Assembly: GCA_934675585.1 (NCBI GenBank)
Contig: CAKUQY010000005.1
Span: forward strand, 31,222 to 95,221
Reading direction: 5' to 3'
Length of the DNA stretch: 64,000 bases
DNA from: an uncultured Opitutales bacterium
GTDB lineage: Bacteria; Verrucomicrobiota; Verrucomicrobiia; Opitutales; UBA953
Part shown: piece by piece, positions 24,072 to 33,224 of the stretch
Position numbering within the stretch: position 1 is the first letter of the stretch
How the letters are laid out: each line of letters begins with the position of its first letter
The notes under the pieces: model-generated
What the model saw: only the letters and a program-made list of their open reading frames with translations
Database searches by the model: none
What the model was told of the DNA's origin: nothing
Position numbers and translations under genes: made by a program

Positions 24072-25955
24072 ATGTTGGCGCTCATCAAAATTTTGGGATT
24101 TTTACTTTCGCTTTTGCCACGATTTGTAATTCGTTGGATTTGCGTGAGCATCGCGCATTTGTTGTTTGCAATTATGCCCAAACGCAAATGCGTAACAATC
24201 AACAATCTCAGCCATTTTGATGAAACTTTAAGCGAAAAAGAATTGCACGCGCTCGCGCTCGAATCGGCGGCGCGCACGATTGAAATGGGAATTTTTGCAC
24301 TCGTTTCGCCATTTTATTCTGCCAAAAAAATTCGCAAACTTTACCAATTTGACACGACGCTGCTCGACAAAGTCGTCGCCGAAAAAAAAGCGCTCGTCAT
24401 CGGCGTGCCGCATTTTTCGCAAATGGAAGTACTGACGGCGGTAAAACTGTTTTCAAAATCCCCCGCAGAAAAAACCGAAATCGGCACGTTTTACCGTCCA
24501 TTCAAATCAAAAGCCATTGAAAAATGGGTGAAAACTTCGCGGGAACGCTTTGGCATGAAGCTGCTTTCCCGTAAAGCCGGGCTCGTGCAAGCCAAACATT
24601 TTTTGAATAGCGGGAACGTTGTTGTTGTGCTCTTTGATCAAAGCCCGGGCGCGCGTCGCGGAGCCGTTTCGCTTTTTGACCAACGCGTAACGACCAACAG
24701 CGAATTGGCGGGAACGCTCGCCGCCAACAAACAAGCCCAACTTTGCGTGGTTTATTGCGAGCGCAACGACGTTTTTAGCGGCACGATTCATTTTGAAATT
24801 ATCAATTCTAAAAATCCAAGCGACGCGCTCGCCAACACTTGCGCGCTCAACGATTGGCTGCTCGCCAAAATGCGTTCCCGCAAAAATCTTTGTGCCGATT
24901 GGCTTTGGTTGCACGATCGTTTCAAAGGTTTTGACACATTTTTTAAAGAACACAAAAAAAATCATTTGCCGCAAACGCTCGATTATTACGGCTTAAAAAC
25001 GCTCCCGAAAAAATTCCGCTTGTGGATTCGCCTGCCCAATTGGCTCGGCGACATCGTCATGGCGTTCCCGCTCATTCAAACCTTGCGACGGGAACGTCCA
25101 GACGCAGAAATTACGCTGATTGCGCGCAAACATTTTTTGCCGATGCTCGAACAATTGGGCGTTGGCGACCAGCTCATCGCGCTCCCGCCCAAAGGAAAAG
25201 GTTATTACAAATTTTGCTACAAGTTGCGGGAACGCCATCCTGACACGCTCTTGCTTTTTACCAATTCTTTACGCAGCGATATTGAAGCTTGGCTCATCAA
25301 CGCCAAAGCAACTTTTGGCATGGTGCGCAACAGCTATCCGCGCCCATTGCTCGAACGCGGCTGGCGCGTTCCCGCGACGCTCGATTTAACAAAAAACCAC
25401 CAAACGCGCGTTTGGGAAATGTGGTTTAAAAGTTTTGAACTCCGCGCGCCGCTTGATTTGTCGCCGCTCCCGCTCGCGGTTGAAAAACAATTCCGCATCG
25501 GTTTAATTTGTGGCACAGAAAATTCGCCCGAAAAACGCTGGCCAATTGAGCGCTGGCGGGAACTCATTGCGCAATTGCTCACAAAATATCCAACGCTCGA
25601 AATTTATCTTTTTGGCACAGCCAAAGACGGCGCAATCACCGCGCAAGTCGCGCAAAACCAACCCGCCAATGTTATCGACCGCGCCGGAAAAACCGATTTG
25701 CCAACTTATATGCGCGAGCTTTCATCTTGCCGCGCAATTGCTTGCAACGACACGGGCGGCATGCACCTCGCAAATATGCTCGGCGTTCCCGTGGCTGTCG
25801 TTTTTGGACCAACAAATCCTGTTCGCACCGGGCCGATTTTTGACGCGCCAAAATTTATTTTGCAACCCGAAAATTGTCCGCCAACAGGTGGCATGGATAT
25901 TTCGCGCGTTCCCGCAAGCCGCGTTTTAGACGCGCTCGCGACGCAATTACAATAA
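24072..25955 (+). CDS. LpxL-like acyltransferase / heptosyltransferase fusion
   Basis: Two LPS enzymes in one 627-residue chain. Residues 1 to about 305 are a lipid A acyltransferase of the LpxL/HtrB family: hydrophobic N-terminal anchor, HX4E motif at H114-E119, and CADWLWLHDRF at 274-284. Residues about 317-627 are a GT9 glycosyltransferase of the heptosyltransferase type: LPNWLGDIVM at 321-330 and CNDTGGMHLANMLGVPVAVVFGPT near 560-580. There is no stop, frameshift or start site between them. They would couple late acylation of lipid A with inner-core sugar addition at the inner membrane; substrates are inferred from families. Confidence 0.85.
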   Translation: MLALIKILGFLLSLLPRFVIRWICVSIAHLLFAIMPKRKCVTINNLSHFDETLSEKELHALALESAARTIEMGIFALVSPFYSAKKIRKLYQFDTTLLDKVVAEKKALVIGVPHFSQMEVLTAVKLFSKSPAEKTEIGTFYRPFKSKAIEKWVKTSRERFGMKLLSRKAGLVQAKHFLNSGNVVVVLFDQSPGARRGAVSLFDQRVTTNSELAGTLAANKQAQLCVVYCERNDVFSGTIHFEIINSKNPSDALANTCALNDWLLAKMRSRKNLCADWLWLHDRFKGFDTFFKEHKKNHLPQTLDYYGLKTLPKKFRLWIRLPNWLGDIVMAFPLIQTLRRERPDAEITLIARKHFLPMLEQLGVGDQLIALPPKGKGYYKFCYKLRERHPDTLLLFTNSLRSDIEAWLINAKATFGMVRNSYPRPLLERGWRVPATLDLTKNHQTRVWEMWFKSFELRAPLDLSPLPLAVEKQFRIGLICGTENSPEKRWPIERWRELIAQLLTKYPTLEIYLFGTAKDGAITAQVAQNQPANVIDRAGKTDLPTYMRELSSCRAIACNDTGGMHLANMLGVPVAVVFGPTNPVRTGPIFDAPKFILQPENCPPTGGMDISRVPASRVLDALATQLQ

Positions 25956-25959
25956 AATT

Positions 25960-27252
25960 ATGACCACTACACAAAATCGCATTATTTGGCTCGACGTGAT
26001 GCGTTGGGTCGCAATGTTTGGAATCGTTTTTTGCCACGCGGGCGATCCATTTAATTTTTCAACATCGGCGGGAACGGATCCCGATTTTATTTGGTGGGGC
26101 GCGATTTGGGGTTCGCTCGTGCGCTATTCGGTTCCGCTTTTTGTGATGATTACGGGAGCGCTTTTGTTGCCGATTCACGAAGAAACGCTCGGCGGATTTT
26201 ATAAAAAACGCATTTTGCGCGTGCTTTGGCCGTTCTTAATTTGGTCGATGGTTTATTCGCTGTTCCCGTGGCTTTCAAGCGTGCTTGCGCCAAGCGCCGA
26301 AGCCGCAAAAACCGCCATCGAAACGACGTTCCCGTACAGCACTTTTATGAACGATGGCGCGGGAGCTTCAAGCGATTTAATCAGCGGGCTCAAACTTTGC
26401 GCGGCTTCGCTCATTTCGCTTCACAATCTTTCTTGCCACGTTTGGTACGTGTTTATGTTGATTGGACTTTATTTGTACTTGCCGATTTTTTCGGCTTGGG
26501 TCGAAAAAGCTTCGCTCAAACAAAAATACGTTTTCTTGAGCATTTGGGGCGTTTCGTTGCTTTTACCTTACGCGCGCGAATTTCTCGCTCCCGCCACGCC
26601 GCTCGGCTTAATTCTCGGCGAATGCGATTGGAACGCGTTCGGAACGCTTTATTATTTTGCAGGATTTAACGGCTATTTGTTGCTGGGACACGTTTTGCGG
26701 GAACGCTTTACAAAATCGCCCGCGCCATTCGCAAAAACGCTCGCGTGGGCCGTTCCCGCAATCGCCATTGGTTTGGTCGCAACATTTCTCGGTTTTCTTT
26801 GGGTGCGCGCCGTTGGCGCCGTTGATAAACCCGAAATTTTCACCGCACTCGCCAACAAAAACGGCATTTGCGCTTGGATTTGCTCGCTCGCACAAGGAGC
26901 CGACGCGGGAACGATTGCTCATTTTCAACGCGGACCAATGGTCGAATTATTTTGGCAATTTTGCTCGCTTCCTGTCGCGCTCGTTTCGGCGGGAACGTTC
27001 GCGATCATTCAACATATTCGCGTTCCCGCAGGACATTTTGCGAACTTTCTCGCCACGCTCGCAAAAATCGGTTTTGGATTTTATTTGGTGCACTATTTAT
27101 ACATCGGCGTGGGCTTTGCAACGGCGGGCAAAATAGGCGTTCCCGTTTGGGCGCAAACGCCTGTTTGCGCGCTTATCACTTTCGCGCTCACCTATTGCAC
27201 GGTTTACATTTTCTACAAAATTTTGCCCTGCCGCAAAATCATTTTCGGGTAA
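25960..27252 (+). CDS. Acyltransferase-3 family membrane protein
   Basis: 430 residues with about ten hydrophobic segments. N-terminal RIIWLDVMRWVAMFGIVFCH and RYSVPLFVMITGALLL are the marks of the Acyltransferase-3 (OafA/WecH) family, which moves acetyl or other acyl groups onto surface sugars at the inner membrane; the conserved His is in FCHAG. It starts four bases after the LPS fusion gene, so O-acylation of LPS or another glycan is a reasonable guess. A terminator follows. Confidence 0.85.
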   Translation: MTTTQNRIIWLDVMRWVAMFGIVFCHAGDPFNFSTSAGTDPDFIWWGAIWGSLVRYSVPLFVMITGALLLPIHEETLGGFYKKRILRVLWPFLIWSMVYSLFPWLSSVLAPSAEAAKTAIETTFPYSTFMNDGAGASSDLISGLKLCAASLISLHNLSCHVWYVFMLIGLYLYLPIFSAWVEKASLKQKYVFLSIWGVSLLLPYAREFLAPATPLGLILGECDWNAFGTLYYFAGFNGYLLLGHVLRERFTKSPAPFAKTLAWAVPAIAIGLVATFLGFLWVRAVGAVDKPEIFTALANKNGICAWICSLAQGADAGTIAHFQRGPMVELFWQFCSLPVALVSAGTFAIIQHIRVPAGHFANFLATLAKIGFGFYLVHYLYIGVGFATAGKIGVPVWAQTPVCALITFALTYCTVYIFYKILPCRKIIFG

Positions 27253-27276
27253 AAATAAATCTCAAAAATAACAAAA

Positions 27277-27312
27277 CGTTCTCGCGAAAATATTTCACGG
27301 GAACGGTTTTTT
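27277..27312 (+). terminator. Terminator after acyltransferase gene
   Basis: CGTTCTCG (27277-27284) and CGGGAACG (27298-27305) flank a 13-base loop and are followed by GTTTTTT. The left arm is a one-mismatch motif copy. The end of the opposite-strand 88-aa gene (27311) lies at its edge, so it may serve both directions. Confidence 0.75.
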
Positions 27313-27577
27313 AAGGATTATTTTTTAAGCGTTTTTCAAACGATTCTCGAAAGCGCGCTTCTAATTTTGCATTCTCGTAAAATCCCTGTTCCGCCATGGC
27401 TTTGCCTTCTTTTTGCGCGAGTGCTTTGTCGTAATTAATGCCGTTCAAAATGCGTTCTGCGCGGAACAGCCAAAGCTGTTGTTTCGTCGTTATCGGGAGC
27501 GCCGCGATAAATTCATAAATCGGTCCATCTGGGAATACGCACGAAGAACGTTTTTGTAGAGAATTCGTTCTTGACAT
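27311..27577 (-). CDS. Small protein of unknown function
   Basis: 88 residues, family not recognised, no signal or membrane segment. It is rich in charged residues and ends in KLEARFRESFEKRLKNN, probably helical; IYEFIAALPITTKQQLWLFRAERILNG is the most conserved-looking part. AGAAAGG lies eight bases before the ATG, a better ribosome site than most genes here. It stands alone, with terminators or gaps on both sides. Confidence 0.6.
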   Translation of the reverse strand: MSRTNSLQKRSSCVFPDGPIYEFIAALPITTKQQLWLFRAERILNGINYDKALAQKEGKAMAEQGFYENAKLEARFRESFEKRLKNNP

Positions 27578-27652
27578 GATAAGACCTTTCTTTTTTGGGG
27601 TATTTATATCTATTCAAAAAATAAACAAGCACATTTATTTTTGGAATTCAGT

Positions 27653-28558
27653 CTAACATATCTTTAATGTTTTCACAAGGCGATTGAGCTCGGGCAAAAT
27701 GTTGCGGGAAACATATTCGAGGCGCGCGAGCGCGGGCTGGACAAACGCCAAATAGCGCAGCTTGCCCATTTTTTCAGAAAGAAAATAATACGCGCCGAGC
27801 GCTTGCATTAGCCGTTGCGCCGCCGCTTTGTAAAAAATTATTTTTACAGCTTCGGGAACGTAATTCATACGCGCGCAATAATATTCAAAAAATACTTCGC
27901 GATCGGCGGGAACGATTTCAACATACGGATCAAACAAAAGAGAGGCAACGTCGTAAAATCCCGTTCCCGCGCGCATTCCCTGAAAATCGATAAAAACAGC
28001 GTTCCCTCCATGCCACATAATATTTTGCGATTGGCAATCGCGGTGAACAAGCTGACGCGGGAGCGCGAGCAAATCTGCGCGCAATTGCGCCAATTCATCG
28101 AGCAAACTTTTTGCGGGAATGTGATTTTGCGGGCCCACGGCATTGTCCAAAAAATAATTTTGTTCCCACAAATAATACGCGTCGTTAAAACCGTCTTGCA
28201 AAATTTCCGTTCCCGCGAGCGCGTCGAGCGGCGTTTGGTGAAGTTTTGCGAGCGAATCGAGCGCCAATTTGTAAGCCGCGCGCCAATTTTGCGTTCCCGC
28301 GGTTTGCAATTGAAACAAATCCACGCTCCCGAGATCTTCCATCACGAGTATTTTTTTTTCTCGATCGTGCAAAAAAACTTTTGGCGCGGGAACGCCGATT
28401 TTTGCGAGGAATTGCGCAATTCCCGCATACAAAAAATTTTCGTATTTGCTATCGTCGTAAACGCAAGCGATAGCGTCGCGGGAACGATAATTAACGCGAA
28501 AAAAGCGACGCGTGCCACCGCCTTTTAAAATTTCTTCGCTCGCAGAAAAATCAAACAT
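27653..28558 (-). CDS. APH-fold sugar kinase, AmgK-like
   Basis: 301-residue phosphotransferase of the aminoglycoside phosphotransferase fold. HRDCQSQNIM at 172-181 is the catalytic loop and FIDFQGMRAGTGFYDVASLL at 189-208 the metal-binding part; this FQ form is that of AmgK, the anomeric N-acetylmuramate/GlcNAc kinase of cell-wall recycling, rather than of resistance enzymes. The partner MurU is not next to it. It follows argA by six bases and is probably on the same transcript. Confidence 0.72.
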   Translation of the reverse strand: MFDFSASEEILKGGGTRRFFRVNYRSRDAIACVYDDSKYENFLYAGIAQFLAKIGVPAPKVFLHDREKKILVMEDLGSVDLFQLQTAGTQNWRAAYKLALDSLAKLHQTPLDALAGTEILQDGFNDAYYLWEQNYFLDNAVGPQNHIPAKSLLDELAQLRADLLALPRQLVHRDCQSQNIMWHGGNAVFIDFQGMRAGTGFYDVASLLFDPYVEIVPADREVFFEYYCARMNYVPEAVKIIFYKAAAQRLMQALGAYYFLSEKMGKLRYLAFVQPALARLEYVSRNILPELNRLVKTLKIC

Positions 28559-28564
28559 TGCGAC

Positions 28565-29863
28565 TTACAAATGTTTAATCAACGCTTTAGAATTACGGCC
28601 GTTGCTTTTAACTTCAGCAAGGCGCGTCGCAGGCAAATCTTTGGGTTGTGCATCAACAAAACCGCAAACGCTGTGGAAAAATCCGTAAGTTTGCGTCGTA
28701 AAAATGATGAGCGATTTTGCTCCGCGTTCCCGCGCCTGCATTTCTGCGAACGCGATTAATTTACTGCCAACGCCGCGATCTTGATAAAATGGTTGCACGT
28801 AAACGCTGCAAAGTTCGAGCGTTTTAGGCGCGTCTTCAAATTTGCGCAAACACGCGCAACCGATGATCGTGCCGTCAATTTCGTAAACAAAATAATCTTC
28901 CCAATGCTCTTCGATGTGGCAAAGTTTGCGTTGCACAAGACTTTGATTGCGCACGGCATTTTTGGTGATGGCATAAATTGCGGACGCGTCTTTTTTCTTT
29001 GCCCAGCGAATTGAATCGTATTCGTTGGCGTGAATCATCGTTCCCGTGCCCACTTTGTCAAAAATTTCCGCGAGCAAGCCGCCATTGCGCCGTCCGTCGA
29101 GAATGTGAGCGCGCACGATTCCCTGTTCGAGCGCGGCGACCGCAAACTGCGCCTTCCCGCGAACGCGGTCTTCCATTTTTACTGTTTTGCTTTTTAAAAC
29201 TTGTTTGACATCTTGAAGATTTAAATTAATTTTCAACTCGCCATCAATTTCAAGCCCGTTAAACGGCGAAAGATAAATCAATTTTGACGCGCCGAGCGCG
29301 ACTGCCAAATCTGCGGCGACCGAATCACTATTCGCGCGCAAGGAAACGCCGTCGCGATCGCAAATGATTGGCGTTACTAACGGGATAATGCCTTGCGCGA
29401 GCAATGATTTAATGAGCGGAACATCGATTTTTTCGACTTTTCCCGTCAATTGCATATCGATGCCGCCAATGACACCAACTTGTGTTGCGCGAATCGCGTT
29501 AGTAATTGCGCATTTTAAATTCGCGTGCGTCAGCCCTTCGATAATTGATTGCGAAACGAGCCCGACTGCTTCGCGCGCGAGCGTCATTGTCAGCTCGTCG
29601 GTGCGCCCTTCGCCATAAACGTCGCTCACTTCTAATTTGCGCGCTTTTGCCATTTCGCGCATTTGCTGGCCGATCCCGTGAACAATAACGACATTGATGT
29701 TTAGACTGCGCAAAACGGCGATGTCGAGCACTAAATTTTCAAAATTTTCGCCTGCGACAATCGAACCATCAATCGCGACCACAAAGGTGTGATCGCGAAA
29801 CATCGGCACGTATTTCAAAATGCCGCGCAAGTCTGTCGGTTTTAAACTACGAGAATCTTCCAT
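28565..29863 (-). CDS. argA: N-acetylglutamate synthase (ArgA type)
   Basis: First step of arginine synthesis, acetylating glutamate from acetyl-CoA. 432 residues: an amino acid kinase-like N-terminal domain (about 1-285, with VVIVHGIGQQMREMA and LRANSDSVAADLAVALGA) and a GNAT acetyltransferase domain (about 290-432, with VQPFYQDRGVGSKLIAFAE as the acetyl-CoA loop). This two-domain form with no ArgJ is the classical ArgA. It lies upstream of the AmgK-like gene. Confidence 0.9.
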   Translation of the reverse strand: MEDSRSLKPTDLRGILKYVPMFRDHTFVVAIDGSIVAGENFENLVLDIAVLRSLNINVVIVHGIGQQMREMAKARKLEVSDVYGEGRTDELTMTLAREAVGLVSQSIIEGLTHANLKCAITNAIRATQVGVIGGIDMQLTGKVEKIDVPLIKSLLAQGIIPLVTPIICDRDGVSLRANSDSVAADLAVALGASKLIYLSPFNGLEIDGELKINLNLQDVKQVLKSKTVKMEDRVRGKAQFAVAALEQGIVRAHILDGRRNGGLLAEIFDKVGTGTMIHANEYDSIRWAKKKDASAIYAITKNAVRNQSLVQRKLCHIEEHWEDYFVYEIDGTIIGCACLRKFEDAPKTLELCSVYVQPFYQDRGVGSKLIAFAEMQARERGAKSLIIFTTQTYGFFHSVCGFVDAQPKDLPATRLAEVKSNGRNSKALIKHL

Positions 29864-29899
29864 AATTATAAAACAAAGATTGCGCGCGGGAACGCAAGT

Positions 29900-32692
29900 T
29901 TATTCGTGAGTTTCCAACTCGTTTGCTTCCCACGCGTGATGATATTCTTTTTCGCCCTCTTCAGCAGCAGTGCGGCTTCCTTTATGCCACCAATAGAAAA
30001 TCGGCGAAGCGATATAAATGGACGAGAATGTGCCGACAATCACGCCGACCACAAAAACTTTTCCGTATTCCGCCACATCGCCAGCGCCAAAGTAAGCCAG
30101 CGAAAGCGCGGTCAAAAACGTCGTAACCGAAGTAATCAACGTGCGCGGGAGCGTGTTGTTGATCGCGAAATCAATCAATTCACCCAAAGACATTTTCGTA
30201 TGCAACACCAATTCCTCGCGAATGCGGTCGAACACGACGATCGTGTCGTTGATCGAATAGCCCGCGACCATCAGCAACGCGGCAATCATCGAGGCAGAAA
30301 GCTGTCCGCCAAACGCCAAATAAACGCCCGTCACGAAAATAATGTCGTGCAACGTCGAAAGGAACGCAGAAACGCCGAAACCGATATCAAAACGCAAAGC
30401 GACGTAAACCGCGATGCCAAAGAGCGCGACAATCAACGCGACAATCGTCATGTTAATCAGCTGTTCGCTCACGGTCGCGCCGACGGCCTGTTTGCCGACA
30501 ACAATGTCGTCGATCGTTTCCGCCGTTCCCGCGAAGAGTTCGGGATACGTCTTCAAAAGTGCCGTGCAAACCTTATCGACATTTGAAAATTCGCCCTGCG
30601 ACGGATCTTCGGTCAACGAGCATTCAATTGAAAGCGTTTTTTCCTCCGCGCCCACGCGTTGCTGATACATCGCTGTCGTTTCGGGAACGCCGACGGATTC
30701 TGCAACGGCTTGGATTTCGCCCACGCCAACTTTCGCCTGAATCGCCTCATCCTGAACAATTCGCAAGGTAACCGATTCGCCGCCCTTGAAATCTTTGCCC
30801 AGACAATCATCGCCGCGAATCGCGACCGCGCCAAATGAAACCACCGCCAGCAACGCAACGACAAGAAGCGAAAGCTTCCAGCGCGCCATAAATTTAAAGT
30901 TGAATTCACAATCGATTTTGACACCGAAAATATTATTCAGCCAGCCGCGTTCGACCAAAAATTCCTGAACGCCGCGGCAGAACACGAGCGTCGAGAAAAG
31001 CGTGGTGCCGATACCGATCGCGAGCGTGTAGCCGAAACCGCGAACCGAACCCGTTCCCAAGAAAATCAAAACAACCGCGACCATCAGCGTCGTCAGCTGC
31101 GAGTCCAAAATCGTAACAAACGCGCGATCGTAGCCTAACTGAACCGCCGTGCGCATCGACTTTCCCGCGCGAAGTTCCTCGCGGATACGCTCGAACACCA
31201 AAACGTTAGAGTCCACCGCCATACCCACGGTCAAAACAAACGCGGCGATACCTGGTAAGGTAAGCGTCGCGCCCAAGGCACACTGAATGCCGAACAGCAT
31301 AACGATGTTGAGCGCGATACCGATGACCGCGACCACGCCGCCAAGCAAATAAAATGAAACCACAAACAAAATCGTTCCGATCACGCCGACGATCGACGCG
31401 TTGATCGACTGGGCTTGCGCGTCTTTCGCGAGCGACGCGCCCACATTGGTCATGTCCTGCAATTCGAGCGGGAACTCCAACGGATTGTTGAGCGCGTTCG
31501 CGAGCTCGGTCGCTTCTTTGCGGTCAAAATTGCCCGTGATTTGCGCGCCGCCGCCGTAAATACCGGTTTTTTTGCCGCCAGCGGAAGCGTTGATCGTGGG
31601 CGCACTCATCAATTTTCCGTCGAGAACAATCGCAAAACGTCCGTTCGTTCCCGTCGCGTTGTCGATATCCGCAATACGCTGCGTGATGTCGCCGAAAATT
31701 TTTCCGCCATCGCTCGTAAACGAAATGCTGACCATCAGCGAAAGTCCGTCGGGAGAAACCGGCTCGGCGTGCTTGACAATCGCTCCCGTCGCGTCTGGAG
31801 CTTTTTTAACATAAATTGGGAAACGGCTCACTTCGCCCGTTTTTTTATCGACATATTCATCGTAAAGCACTTCGTAGGCGGCGACCGGCGAAGCGGCTTC
31901 GCGCGGATTTTCGCGCAAGGAAACGATCGTTCCCTCTTTCGTTCCCGCCGCAGGTGTCAAATAACGGTGAACCGTGCGGAATTCCAGTTTTGCCGGCTTT
32001 TTAAGAGAATTGATCGCCTCGGGATTGTTGGCGGTATCTTCGCCCGGCAATTGAATTTCAATCGCGTCAGCACCGACGGGACGAATCACCGCTTCGCTCA
32101 CGCCAAAAGCGTTTACGCGCTGGGTCATCACATCGATCGCCTGGTTAAGCTGGGAAAGTTTTTCCGTGGCGCGCGCCTTGGCTTCTTTTTTCAAAACGGC
32201 CCGCTCTTCGTCGGTTTTCGCTTTCGCCATCGCGCGTCTGTCCGCGTCCGCGGATTCTGGATTAACGCGAAGCGTGAACGCCACGCCGCCTTGGAGGTCG
32301 AGCCCGAGTTTAACTTTTCCCTGCGAACGCCGCAAAAACTCCTGCATCAGCATATTGTTTTTCTTCTCGACGTTGGGCTCGCGCACCATTTTCAAATGCG
32401 GGAAAAACTGATTGTGCAGATCGACAACTTCGCCGCTTTTGCCTTTGCCCGCGGCGATGTCCTTGATTGCGGCATAAGGCGTAGGAGATTTGGCTTCGGC
32501 GGGAACGGAGTCGTCGCGGTAATTGGAAACGCGCTCGTCGGCTTCGGCGAGCAGTTCCTTAAAGCCGTCATTGTCGGCGCTCACCTGCGCGGCAATGTAG
32601 TCCCGAAACGGAATGCTCTGCAACGGCAACATATTAAAAATCGCGTAAGCCAACGCCAACGCGGAAACCAATAATCTCCAAAATGTTTTCAT
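29900..32692 (-). CDS. secDF: SecDF fusion protein
   Basis: 930 residues combining SecD (about 1-610) and SecF (about 615-930), inner membrane partners that use the proton gradient to pull exported proteins through SecYEG. SecD marks are KLGLDLQGGVAFTLRV and the transmembrane block ending AVDSNVLVFERIREEL; SecF marks are LGKDFKGGESVTLRI and YSINDTIVVFDRIREEL. The first 100 residues contain an unusual charged periplasmic insert (ADERVSNYRDDSVPAEAKS). yajC is upstream, with a hairpin between. Confidence 0.95.
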   Translation of the reverse strand: MKTFWRLLVSALALAYAIFNMLPLQSIPFRDYIAAQVSADNDGFKELLAEADERVSNYRDDSVPAEAKSPTPYAAIKDIAAGKGKSGEVVDLHNQFFPHLKMVREPNVEKKNNMLMQEFLRRSQGKVKLGLDLQGGVAFTLRVNPESADADRRAMAKAKTDEERAVLKKEAKARATEKLSQLNQAIDVMTQRVNAFGVSEAVIRPVGADAIEIQLPGEDTANNPEAINSLKKPAKLEFRTVHRYLTPAAGTKEGTIVSLRENPREAASPVAAYEVLYDEYVDKKTGEVSRFPIYVKKAPDATGAIVKHAEPVSPDGLSLMVSISFTSDGGKIFGDITQRIADIDNATGTNGRFAIVLDGKLMSAPTINASAGGKKTGIYGGGAQITGNFDRKEATELANALNNPLEFPLELQDMTNVGASLAKDAQAQSINASIVGVIGTILFVVSFYLLGGVVAVIGIALNIVMLFGIQCALGATLTLPGIAAFVLTVGMAVDSNVLVFERIREELRAGKSMRTAVQLGYDRAFVTILDSQLTTLMVAVVLIFLGTGSVRGFGYTLAIGIGTTLFSTLVFCRGVQEFLVERGWLNNIFGVKIDCEFNFKFMARWKLSLLVVALLAVVSFGAVAIRGDDCLGKDFKGGESVTLRIVQDEAIQAKVGVGEIQAVAESVGVPETTAMYQQRVGAEEKTLSIECSLTEDPSQGEFSNVDKVCTALLKTYPELFAGTAETIDDIVVGKQAVGATVSEQLINMTIVALIVALFGIAVYVALRFDIGFGVSAFLSTLHDIIFVTGVYLAFGGQLSASMIAALLMVAGYSINDTIVVFDRIREELVLHTKMSLGELIDFAINNTLPRTLITSVTTFLTALSLAYFGAGDVAEYGKVFVVGVIVGTFSSIYIASPIFYWWHKGSRTAAEEGEKEYHHAWEANELETHE

Positions 32693-32733
32693 TTTCTAAA
32701 TCTTCAAAATTCCTTTTTTTTAATGCGCAAAAC

Positions 32734-32756
32734 CCGTTCCCGCAAAACGGGAACGG
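32734..32756 (-). terminator. Hairpin between yajC and secDF
   Basis: Perfect CCGTTCCCG/CGGGAACGG stem with a five-base loop, followed on minus by GTTTTGCG. The short T run suggests partial termination, so yajC may be made in excess over SecDF. Confidence 0.6.
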
Positions 32757-32803
32757 TTTTAGCCGAGAGCAAGCTTGACGCTTGTCAAAATCATTGTCAA
32801 AAA

Positions 32804-33166
32804 TTAAACTTTTGCAACGATTTGTTGGCGCACAAATTTGATGCGTCCTTGTTCAACTTCGAGAACAGCGGTTTGTTCGTCGATTGAAACGATTTTACCA
32901 TAAATGCCACCTGCGGTAACAACTTGGTCGCCCACGGTCAAAGAAGCTTGCATTTTTTGCTGTTCTTTTGCGCGTTTGCGTTGTGGCATAAACATCAAAA
33001 ACCAAAGACCTGCAAAAACGAGCACCCAAACAAGAATGCCACTCCAGCCACCGCCCATTGATTCTGCGGGAACGCATTCTGTTGCTGTGCTTGCGTCAAC
33101 TGCTGCAGGAGCCACTTGTGCTACTGCGTCTTGTGCGAACATAACGATACTATTAATCATACTCAT
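32804..33166 (-). CDS. yajC: Preprotein translocase subunit YajC
   Basis: 120-residue single-span membrane protein accompanying SecDF. The transmembrane helix (about 43-60, ILVWVLVFAGLWFLMF) runs into the family signature MPQRKRAKEQQKM, then LTVGDQVVTAGGIYGKIV. The N-terminal 40 residues are longer than usual, Ala-rich. Met codons at 33160 and 33142 are alternative starts. Confidence 0.93.
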   Translation of the reverse strand: MSMINSIVMFAQDAVAQVAPAAVDASTATECVPAESMGGGWSGILVWVLVFAGLWFLMFMPQRKRAKEQQKMQASLTVGDQVVTAGGIYGKIVSIDEQTAVLEVEQGRIKFVRQQIVAKV

Positions 33167-33224
33167 AATAAAATAATTTAACGATAGTTTATTTTATCGT
33201 ATTTTCCCTTATTTTGTCGATAAT

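Noticed and set aside
29906..30586. 226-codon open frame on + over the SecF half
   Set aside because: Shadow of secDF; no recognisable domain.
31415..32674. 419-codon open frame on + over secDF
   Set aside because: Antisense to SecD with all its motifs; no start context, Arg/Phe-rich composition typical of shadows here.
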